From positions 2,046,001 through 2,110,000 of the forward strand of contig NZ_LN850107.1 in assembly GCF_900070365.1 (NCBI RefSeq): a DNA stretch of 64,000 bases, in the 5' to 3' direction. The translations under genes were made by a program, and so were the position numbers. Below the pieces are notes generated by a model. That model did no database searches and was not told the DNA's origin. It was given only the letters and a program-made list of their open reading frames with translations. This stretch comes from Alloactinosynnema sp. L-07. GTDB taxonomy: Bacteria > Actinomycetota > Actinomycetes > Mycobacteriales > Pseudonocardiaceae. The stretch's first letter is position 1. Each line of letters opens with the position of its first letter. Positions 57,803-64,000 of the stretch are shown here, one piece after another.

Positions 57803-58810
57803 ATGATCGACACTCGACGGCACCGTCACTACCTGAACCGCCGATGCGGCCTCACAGGCGAAACCCACGCACAAGCCGTGGGATGCGTCCGCGCCGATGC
57901 CGCCGATAGTCCGCTGATCCCCGAGGCTTCCTCACTCGCCCAAGCATGCTTTGAGGCCCGCGTGCTATTCGCGCTAGGCATGTCGATGCTGTCCGGCGAC
58001 CCCACCACCAGACTCCGCGTCCCAGCGGCGGGCCGCGGACCGTTCGGGATCATGGCAAGCCTGCCCACGCGCAACACCCTGACCTTGGTGCCCAGCGCAG
58101 ACCCCGCCACCTTCGCGAAACTCGTCCTCCGGCTGGTCAACATCCACGACCTGGAAACAGACACCGTCAGTGGCGTCGCAGGTCTGCGACTGGCCTTCAC
58201 CCACTCGAACACGATCTTGATGGACACAATCCATGGCGGACGCATCACTGTGACAGGTGCAAGCAAGATCGAGTGGTGCACCGTGATCGCCCGCGAGCTA
58301 GTGACGTTGGGCGCGTCGTCGCGAGCAGTCACCCGTCCAGACGACCACGTTCCGACCGCCTGCTACAACTCCGTCCTGCTCAACCCTGACGTCGCACAAG
58401 ACCAAGTCACCGGAAGGTTGCTTAGCGCGGTCCTTCGCCGGGCCCGGCTGTTCCACACGACCGGCACGCTGAACTTCCTCGATCTGTGGAACAACAGCAC
58501 GACCGACAGGACCGCCATCGAAGTCGAGTGGTCAGGCGACCTGCCGCACGGACTCGTCATCGACCGACTGACTGACCCGCTGCTCGGGCTTCCGCTGCGC
58601 GTCGACTGTGTCGAGCGCTTCGTCTGCGTGTGCGACCCGTGCCTGTACCAGGGCTACGAGGTGCCCGTTCGACACACCGACCCGACCATCAACGCGGTGA
58701 TCCATCTGCGTCGCAGCGACCTCTACGACGCCGAGCCCAGCCCCGACAAGGTGTGCGCGACCCGGGGGCGCGGACCACTGGTCTACGACCGAATCAGGAC
58801 ATGGCAATAG
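57803..58810 (+). CDS. Unknown 335-aa protein
   Basis: ATG 57803 with GGGAG five nt upstream. Soluble, with no signal or membrane helix. Beta-rich stretches alternate with helices: NTLTLVPSADPATFAKLVLR, RLAFTHSNTILMDTIHGGRI, IEWCTVIARELVTLGASSRA, TGTLNFLDLWNNSTTDRTAI and a Cys-rich CVERFVCVCDPCLYQGYEV segment (about 275-293) that could bind metal. Composition is a little less GC-biased than its neighbours and it is surrounded by decayed DNA and terminators, which suggests mobile cargo. I do not recognise a family. Confidence 0.55.
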   Translation: MIDTRRHRHYLNRRCGLTGETHAQAVGCVRADAADSPLIPEASSLAQACFEARVLFALGMSMLSGDPTTRLRVPAAGRGPFGIMASLPTRNTLTLVPSADPATFAKLVLRLVNIHDLETDTVSGVAGLRLAFTHSNTILMDTIHGGRITVTGASKIEWCTVIARELVTLGASSRAVTRPDDHVPTACYNSVLLNPDVAQDQVTGRLLSAVLRRARLFHTTGTLNFLDLWNNSTTDRTAIEVEWSGDLPHGLVIDRLTDPLLGLPLRVDCVERFVCVCDPCLYQGYEVPVRHTDPTINAVIHLRRSDLYDAEPSPDKVCATRGRGPLVYDRIRTWQ

Positions 58811-59020
58811 CCACGAGCACGTCGCGACAACGCATCCTCCTACCGATTCGCCCAGTTGATCGGTATACGCGACAGACGCTTGCGAGCGCGGAGTGCTGCT
58901 GTGGACATTCACGGCTGCGACCAGTGGCCGTGGCGGTGGTGATCAGCCGCACTGGCTGGGTACCTGGTGCGTCCAGAGACAGCACGAGCTGATTGCTTGG
59001 ATGCCGGGATGGACATACAT

Positions 59021-59051
59021 CGGCCCCGTCCTCCTGTGGGAGACGGGGCCG
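59021..59051. terminator. 10-bp hairpin with T-run
   Basis: CGGCCCCGTC (59021-59030) pairs with GACGGGGCCG (59042-59051), followed by TTTCG. It lies 210 bp after the unknown gene; 58811-59020 shows no gene. Confidence 0.6.
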
Positions 59052-59255
59052 TTTCGTTGAGCCCTGGGGGTTAGCTCAACGGTATGCCCTACGTCGACAC
59101 CGACCGCTCCGCCGTTACCTCACCTTGCGCCAGCGCGCGACTGTCGGGGGTTCGTTTGGATCGGACATGAACTGCCTGACCGCCTCCCGGATCGTCTCCA
59201 CTGGCACCTCCGCGTCACCGGGTAGGTCGGTGCTGGACCCGCTGTAGTAACGCCC

Positions 59256-59294
59256 AAGCCCCCCAGGCCTGAAGTTTCAGGTCCTGGGGGGCTT
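59256..59294. terminator. Large bidirectional terminator
   Basis: AAGCCCCCCAGG (59256-59267) pairs with CCTGGGGGGCTT (59283-59294), extended inside by CCTGAA/TTCAGG. Ends are T- or A-rich on both sides. It may serve the protease gene on the minus strand, whose stop is 105 bp away. Confidence 0.7.
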
Positions 59295-59399
59295 GTTCGC
59301 TAGCGTAGGAACGCTGCGGACTCGGGTCGTCGACGCCTGCTCACGGCGAGGGGCGTGAAGTCGACGACGCTGAGCGCGCCGCGGTGGCAGGTCGGAATG

Positions 59400-60245
59400 C
59401 TAGTTCCGAACACCCAGTCCGCCGGTTGGGAGAACGCGCAACGCGGGACCGGTGCGCTTCGTGATCACTAGACCGGCGTCTCCTGCCAGGGTCATTGATC
59501 GACTGTCATTGGTTGCCAGGGTCGGTCCGAACGTGGGAATCCAGGCGCCGAATCGGTTCAGAAGATTCTGAATCGGTTTGAAGCACATGCCGCCGCTGGC
59601 GTTGCTGCCGATGACCATGCCGATCGCCATGACCCCGTTGTGGTCGTGACGCCACACAGGTCCGCCGCTGTCGCCAGGGGCAGAGTGCGCCGTCGTGCAG
59701 ATCAAGTAGTCCCGACCGTCGGCAAACGGAACTGTCTCCCAGCCGGTGATCATGCCTTCGGTCCAGCCGGTTTTCCTGCCCATTTTCCCGATGACAAAGC
59801 CCTCGCTCAGGGCCGAGTTCGCGTAGTAGCCCTTCACGCGGCCATCGCCAGGCGAGCGGCCCGTGAGTGGATCGACGACGATCTGATACGCATCGTCACC
59901 TGGGTCCAGTTTGACCAGCGCTGCGTCTACAGAGTTGGTGGTGTAGAAGTCTCCACGGAAATCGTTTCTGATGATCTGCCCGAATCGGCGACTTGTCCCG
60001 TATACCACGGCCCCGGTTGCGCCCGTGCCGTCGGCGGCCTTCGAGCAATGTCCGGCGGTCATCACGAACATGCCGGAGGTTCCCCGAACGGCGTAGTTTC
60101 CAGTGCAGTAGTCAGCACTATTCGGCGATCCGAAGTGCATCGGGTGGCCTACCAGATAGTAATACGGTGCCGCAGAAGCGGTGGTGGCGAGTGTGATCAA
60201 CAGTACGACCATGGCGCTGATGACGCCGATTATGCGTTTATGCAC
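59400..60245 (-). CDS. Secreted S1 (chymotrypsin/streptogrisin-like) protease
   Basis: 281 aa from GTG 60245 (GGGGAG upstream). Signal peptide RIIGVISAMVVLLITLATTA, cleavage after ASA. The catalytic triad is visible: His in FVMTAGHCSKAADG, Asp in TNSVDAALVKLDPG and Ser in SAPGDSGGPVWRHD. Two disulphide pairs are likely (one Cys follows the His). There is no long pro-region, unlike streptogrisins, so activation may need only signal cleavage. Secreted protein turnover or defence are possible roles. A perfect 20-bp palindrome lies about 90 bp upstream of the start. Confidence 0.85.
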   Translation of the reverse strand: MHKRIIGVISAMVVLLITLATTASAAPYYYLVGHPMHFGSPNSADYCTGNYAVRGTSGMFVMTAGHCSKAADGTGATGAVVYGTSRRFGQIIRNDFRGDFYTTNSVDAALVKLDPGDDAYQIVVDPLTGRSPGDGRVKGYYANSALSEGFVIGKMGRKTGWTEGMITGWETVPFADGRDYLICTTAHSAPGDSGGPVWRHDHNGVMAIGMVIGSNASGGMCFKPIQNLLNRFGAWIPTFGPTLATNDSRSMTLAGDAGLVITKRTGPALRVLPTGGLGVRN

Positions 60246-60335
60246 AGTTGCTCCCCAGTACCCAGCCCTGTCGGGGTTGGGAATGCCATCGTCCAACGGG
60301 TCGGGAAGTCGGCCAACCGCCATTTGGCGCAACAT

Positions 60336-60355
60336 GCCGTACCGTACGGTACGGC
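60336..60355. promoter_or_regulatory. 20-bp perfect palindrome, candidate operator
   Basis: GCCGTACCGTACGGTACGGC equals its own reverse complement and contains the shorter palindrome GTACCGTACGGTAC. It lies upstream of the protease gene, 91 nt from its GTG, in an otherwise empty spacer. TetR-type regulators bind sites of this form. Confidence 0.5.
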
Positions 60356-60853
60356 GCCGAGGTAGCGGCGCGGACGGTGCAACGCGGTGCCCACCAGTGT
60401 CTAGGTGCCGAGTTCCGACTCGCCTGCTGTGCCCGTGCCGGGCCGCAGGAACCGACGGTTTCGGCGCGGGCTGCCCACTGTTCGGGTCGGCGCTCGGGGA
60501 TGAACGAGGGCGGCGACGGGAGGGTCCGAGGAAGGTGGGGCTGCTTTGGGACGGGGTTACTCCCGCCGGTGCGGAAGCGCGAACCAAGCCGATTCCAACC
60601 GGGGTTCCCATCCTGCGTACCTGGACGAGCGCGGAGCGATTCAACCGGTGGGCCACTCAGGCTTCGCCTTGCCGTGCGAGATCGAGTGGTGACGGGCACT
60701 GGGTTCGCTTCCACAATCGTCGTCCAAGGCGAAGGCGGCTCGCTCACAGTGGAGTAGTGGTTAGGGTGCCTATTCGGCTATCGGAGGACCGGGTGAGTGG
60801 CTGCTAGCCTCAAACCTGTACGCAATTCGGTTCACTCTCGCGAGGTGCTTCCC
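60356..60853. other. Spacer between protease and lsr2
   Basis: About 500 bp without a frame I would call a gene. Several frames are open because of high GC, but none has an SD. It should contain the lsr2 promoter; the less GC-rich part at about 60790-60850 is the likely place. Confidence 0.4.
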
Positions 60854-61255
60854 GTGGCTCAGAAGACCATCGTCCAGTTGTTTGACGACCTTGACGGCAC
60901 GTCCGGCGATGACATTCGCACGGTCGAGTTCGCCTTGGACGGCATCTCCTACGAGATTGACCTGACCGAGTCCAACGCCGCGACGCTGCGCGACAACTTG
61001 GCGGAGTTCGTAGACGCCGCGCGCCGAAGTGGCGGGCGCATCAAACGCGGGCTTGCGCTGAGCGGCAAGGCTTTCGGCGAAGCGCGCAATAAGGAGCAGA
61101 CGCGCGCCATTCGGGATTGGGCTCGGCGAAACGGGCACGACATCTCAGAGCGGGGACGCATCCCGGCCGCGGTCGTCAAGGCGTTCGAGCAGGCCCACGC
61201 CGCAGCTCCGGCGGGTAACGGCAAGAAGGCGACGATGGCGGCGTTCTCGGGCTGA
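60854..61255 (+). CDS. lsr2: Lsr2 nucleoid-associated xenogeneic silencer
   Basis: 133 aa from GTG 60854; the start fits the family N-terminus (AQKTIVQLFDDLDGT). The N-terminal dimerisation domain has VEFALDGISYEIDLTESNAA and LRDNLAEFVDAARRSGGR. The C-terminal DNA-binding domain has AIRDWARRNGHDISERGRIP, in which the RGR contacts the AT minor groove, and AAVVKAFEQAH. Lsr2 bridges DNA and silences AT-rich foreign genes. Genomes often carry several copies and plasmids may bring their own, so this need not be the chromosomal master copy. The C-terminal extension (PAGNGKKATMAAFSG) is unusual. Confidence 0.93.
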   Translation: MAQKTIVQLFDDLDGTSGDDIRTVEFALDGISYEIDLTESNAATLRDNLAEFVDAARRSGGRIKRGLALSGKAFGEARNKEQTRAIRDWARRNGHDISERGRIPAAVVKAFEQAHAAAPAGNGKKATMAAFSG

Positions 61256-61279
61256 TCCGCCTCGCGGCGCTGCGGCGGT

Positions 61280-61306
61280 GCCCGGCGGCGCCAAGTTGGG
61301 CCGGGC
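61280..61306. terminator. Hairpin between convergent lsr2 and ligD
   Basis: GCCCGGC (61280-61286) pairs with GCCGGGC (61300-61306), in the 56-bp gap between the two stops. Probably works in both directions. Confidence 0.5.
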
Positions 61307-61311
61307 GTATG

Positions 61312-63321
61312 TCAGATCTGGTAGGAGCTGTCGAGTAGTGCCGCAAACGGGTCACCGAGCCGTTCGACGCGGTCGAGGACGTCGTCGGCGGTGAAGGTGA
61401 GGTCGTGGACATGTTGGCTGGCGCGGACTTCGGGCCAGGCGACCGGGGTGGACACGGTCGGGTCGTCGCGTCCGCGTAGTGAGTACGGGGCGATGGTGGT
61501 TTTCGCGGGGTGGTTCTGGCTCCAGTCGATGAATACCTTGCCTGCCCGAAGTGTTTTCGTCATTCTCGCTGTGACCAGGTCGGGGGTCTCCGCGGCGAAC
61601 CGTTCGGCAAGGTCTTTGGCGTAAGTCGACGTCTGCTCGGCGCGGGAGACGCGCACGGCGGCGTAGACCTGCATGCCTTTGGAGCCGCTGGTCTTGGCGA
61701 CAGGGGTGAGTCCCCGGTCGATGAGGGCTTCGTGAAGCCGTTCGGCGACTCGGGCGCAGTCGATTACTGTCGCGCCTGGTCCGGGATCGAGGTCGAACAC
61801 CAGCCGGTCGGGCAATCCTCGTGTCGGGCCGGGGGCCACGGTCCACTGTGGCACGTGGAGTTCCAGCGCGGCGAGATTGGCCGCCCACACCAGTGCTGCA
61901 AGTTCGTAGATCAGCGGATAGTCGATCATGTCACCGCTACCGCGGGATCCGCTGCTGGGCAGTCGGACGGTGGGCAGCCAGTCGGGCGCACCGCGGGGGA
62001 CGTTCTTCTCGAAGAACTTGTCGGCGTGCACGCCGTCGGGGAATCGGATGGTCGTGACCGGTCTGCCCGCCAAGTGGGGGAGTAGGACTGGTGCGATGAG
62101 GGAGTAGTAGCGGATCACCTCGCCCTTGGTGAATCCGGCTGCCGGGTACAGCACCTTGTCCAGATTGGACAAGGTGAGCCTGCGGTCCCCGACCTGGACG
62201 GCCACCCGGGCACTCGATGTCACAACCTGCTCCGCAGGCTTCGCCGGGGCCGCTGGGGTCGGGCCGTACAGGTTCGACTGTGGTGAGGTGACATCCGCCG
62301 GCACACGGTCTTCGCGCAATCCGCGCCACGCGGTGTGGCGGAGTCGACCATCCCGGGTGAATTGTCGGTAGACCACTTCACCCACAAGTGTTGGTGTGAC
62401 CCAGCGGGCGCGCCGGATGTCCTCCCGCGGCGGCTCCACCGCGAACGGGTGCGCCCGCCGCTCCAGTGTCTCCAGACGGGTCTGCAGCTGACTCCGATCG
62501 GCTTCGGAGAACCCGGTACCGACGTCTCCTATGTAGACGAGGTCACCAGTGTCGGGGTTGTGGGCGCCGAGCAGCAGGCCGCCGAGGATGCCGGTGAATC
62601 GGCTCTGCCCGGGCCGCCAACCGCAGACGATCACCTCGCGGGTCTGTATCAGCGGATGCTTCAACCACGAGTCTGGCCGCTTCCCCGGCTGGTAGGTAGA
62701 CGTCCGGAGTTTGGCGACCAGGCCCTCGAAGCCCTCGGCCGCGGCCCTGTTCAGCAAGTCTTGCGGGGTGCGCCGATCGGCGGCCAGCGCGGCGAAGGTG
62801 AACGCAGGCACCACCGAGACAAGCGACGGGTCCGGCATCGCCAACTGTTCCAGCCGCGCCCGCCGCTCGTCATACGGAATGGTCAGCAGCGACTGGTCGC
62901 CCAACTGCAGCAGGTCGAACGCCAAGAACCGCACCGCCACATCCAGGAATGCCTCGTGGCGGCGCGGGGAACTGACGTGCGATCGGTAGCGGCCGCGGCG
63001 CTGTTGCATCGCGCCGAAGTCGACTTGGCCCGCGTCGTTGTAGACGACGATCTCCCCGTCAAGCACCGCCGCTCGCCCATCGAGTGTCGGCGCGAGAACC
63101 CCGACCAGCGAGGCGAACTCGTGCGTGATGTCGATGCCGTTCCGGCTGGTTAGCGCCGTCGTGCCGTCTGCGGCGATCCGCATCGCCGCTCGATACCCAT
63201 CCAGCTTGTACTCATAGGACCAGTTCGGGCCTGTGCGCAGCCTGCCACCATCGGGTTTGGCCAGCATCGGCTCGATCCAGGCGGGCGCCACTGACCGACC
63301 GCCCCGGGACTCGCGCGCCAT
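61312..63321 (-). CDS. ligD: DNA ligase D, ligase-polymerase form
   Basis: 669 aa; ATG 63321 chosen because homologous sequence begins close to it. The N-terminal ATP-dependent ligase domain has EYKLDGYRAAM (adenylated Lys, about 38), VLDGEIVVYN, GFEGLVAKL and TREVIVCGWRPG with the OB part to about 330. The C-terminal half is a LigD polymerase domain: LSNLDKVLYPAAGFTKGEVI, the metal ligands in LVFDLDPGPGA, SGSKGMQVY and FIDWSQNHPAKTTIAPYSLR. The 3'-phosphoesterase domain of mycobacterial LigD is absent. The enzyme fills and seals double-strand breaks with Ku; no ku gene is in the window. Confidence 0.92.
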   Translation of the reverse strand: MARESRGGRSVAPAWIEPMLAKPDGGRLRTGPNWSYEYKLDGYRAAMRIAADGTTALTSRNGIDITHEFASLVGVLAPTLDGRAAVLDGEIVVYNDAGQVDFGAMQQRRGRYRSHVSSPRRHEAFLDVAVRFLAFDLLQLGDQSLLTIPYDERRARLEQLAMPDPSLVSVVPAFTFAALAADRRTPQDLLNRAAAEGFEGLVAKLRTSTYQPGKRPDSWLKHPLIQTREVIVCGWRPGQSRFTGILGGLLLGAHNPDTGDLVYIGDVGTGFSEADRSQLQTRLETLERRAHPFAVEPPREDIRRARWVTPTLVGEVVYRQFTRDGRLRHTAWRGLREDRVPADVTSPQSNLYGPTPAAPAKPAEQVVTSSARVAVQVGDRRLTLSNLDKVLYPAAGFTKGEVIRYYSLIAPVLLPHLAGRPVTTIRFPDGVHADKFFEKNVPRGAPDWLPTVRLPSSGSRGSGDMIDYPLIYELAALVWAANLAALELHVPQWTVAPGPTRGLPDRLVFDLDPGPGATVIDCARVAERLHEALIDRGLTPVAKTSGSKGMQVYAAVRVSRAEQTSTYAKDLAERFAAETPDLVTARMTKTLRAGKVFIDWSQNHPAKTTIAPYSLRGRDDPTVSTPVAWPEVRASQHVHDLTFTADDVLDRVERLGDPFAALLDSSYQI

Positions 63322-63697
63322 GCTGCCCACCTCAAATTCGTCAGCGAGCCGACCGTACCCCGAATGGCCTAGTCGTACCCGCCGAAGTGCACGATCCTGG
63401 TAGGAGCCCAGGTCGGGGGCACCGAATCCGAACCACTCAGCACCATCTGTGCTAGTCGCCCGCCGCCTCCGCGAGGCCGGTGCGGCTGCGGTCCGGGGCC
63501 GAACTGTCGCTCGCCAGCCTTGTCGGTAGTCAAAGGCCCCTCCACAGTCCCCTTGCACTGCAATTCGCGCAGACGTGGGCTACGAGTCGTGGATGGAGCA
63601 CGACCGGCTGGCGCTGCTGGACCATTGGGAGCAACGTTCTTCGCGGCGCACGCGACATCACGCATAGGCATTGCCTGCGTGAAACGAGGTCGAGGCC

Positions 63698-64000
63698 ATG
63701 TCACGAACAGGTGCGCGTGCCGCCATCCTGGGCGTTGTCGTTGCCGGGCCCGCGGTCGGAATCCTGATCAACTATGTCGCCGACACCGACAGCAAGCCGG
63801 CCTTTCTCGCCAATCCAACGGTTGTCTGGCTGATCATCGTGATGATTGTCCTGGCGACGATCTGCCTGACCCTCTTTCTCGACCGCGCGCCGGACCGGCC
63901 GGGCCCGGCATACCCTCGATTTGGCGGCGTGGCGGCCTCGCTGCGCCCACCCGCGCTCGACCGCGAGCTGCACGGCAGGGTCGACCACCTGAAGCGCCTG
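63698..64000 (+). CDS. Membrane-anchored protein, probably STAND NTPase (3' end outside window)
   Basis: ATG 63698 with ACGAGG upstream. Two membrane helices: about 7-25 (RAAILGVVVAGPAVGILINY) and 42-63 (PTVVWLIIVMIVLATICLTL). A Pro-rich linker leads to LDRELHGRVDHLKRL at the window edge; this GR-x-x-x-L-x-x-L phrase commonly opens NB-ARC/NACHT-type NTPase domains in actinomycetes. The call depends on sequence beyond 64000. Confidence 0.4.
   Translation, partial: MSRTGARAAILGVVVAGPAVGILINYVADTDSKPAFLANPTVVWLIIVMIVLATICLTLFLDRAPDRPGPAYPRFGGVAASLRPPALDRELHGRVDHLKRL

Noticed and set aside
59064..59095. tRNA-like segment (GGGGGTTAGCTCAACGGTA)
   Set aside because: Only a D-arm-like phrase; no acceptor, anticodon or T arm can be folded around it.
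1..64000. Integrase, transposase or attachment sites
   Set aside because: I looked for tyrosine/serine recombinase and DDE motifs in the credible proteins and for direct repeats flanking the element and found none, so the element's boundaries lie outside the window or cannot be set.

Overview
High-GC actinomycete DNA, most likely from the Pseudonocardiales (Saccharothrix/Lentzea/Amycolatopsis-type). The grounds are strong third-position GC, GTG/TTG starts behind GGAGG-type Shine-Dalgarno (SD) sites, WhiB, Lsr2, DUF3558 lipoproteins, a LIG-POL ligase D and the SCO6880-type conjugation ATPases. The left two thirds look like a conjugative element (integrative element or plasmid). The right third is accessory or chromosomal-type DNA. 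I see no attachment site or integrase, so plasmid versus integrated element is undecided.

Layout. 1-13.2 kb: maintenance module on the + strand. It holds a ParB-like protein (cut by the window edge), a DUF6884 protein, a frameshifted DpdA-like (7-deazaguanine DNA modification) gene, a KOW-like protein, a degenerate PP2C-like protein, a prim-pol replication protein, a zinc-ribbon protein, an SSB-like OB-fold protein, an HNH nuclease and several small hypotheticals. Long intergenic spacers here carry repeated, apparently covarying leader structures. 13.2-14.4 kb: eleven 16-bp iterons, a small minus-strand gene, and a nested inverted-repeat region that is a good oriT candidate. 14.4-19.3 kb: a 1607-aa MobF relaxase/helicase (TraA). 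19.7-21.2 kb: decayed genes, one perhaps AcrVA2-like.

21.3-45.0 kb: a long minus-strand conjugation (type IV secretion) region with many 1-17 bp start/stop overlaps. It encodes a DUF4913 protein, VirD4-type coupling ATPase, VirB4-type ATPase, WhiB, SCO6880-type protein, VirB6/TrbL-like membrane protein, VirB8-like protein, small VirB2/TrbC-like protein, a ParA/MinD-like protein with a broken P-loop, a bifunctional SLT/NlpC-P60 hydrolase, three lipoproteins, a secreted Pro/Thr-rich protein, an L,D-transpeptidase, an S53 protease, an MFS permease fused in frame to a lipoprotein, an L,D-transpeptidase homologue with Cys replaced by Ser, and small secreted proteins. Strong GC stem-loops cut this region into segments.

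45.9-64 kb: a LuxR/ATPase regulator; an XRE - ImmA/IrrE - MAB_1171c-type membrane protein - MpaB (DUF2236) operon; an MFS transporter; four identical hexapeptide mini-ORFs (Met/Val-RNRDM-stop), each with its own SD site; a membrane diguanylate cyclase; a frameshifted TmrB-like kinase; an unknown 335-aa protein; a secreted S1 protease; Lsr2; ligase D; and the start of a membrane-anchored STAND-type NTPase.

The two signals that look least described are (1) the family of ~150-190-nt leaders with a three-way-junction fold, three of the five copies carrying a uORF whose stop codon lies inside the basal stem (3.6-12.1 kb), and (2) the fourfold hexapeptide mini-ORF array (53.77-54.08 kb).
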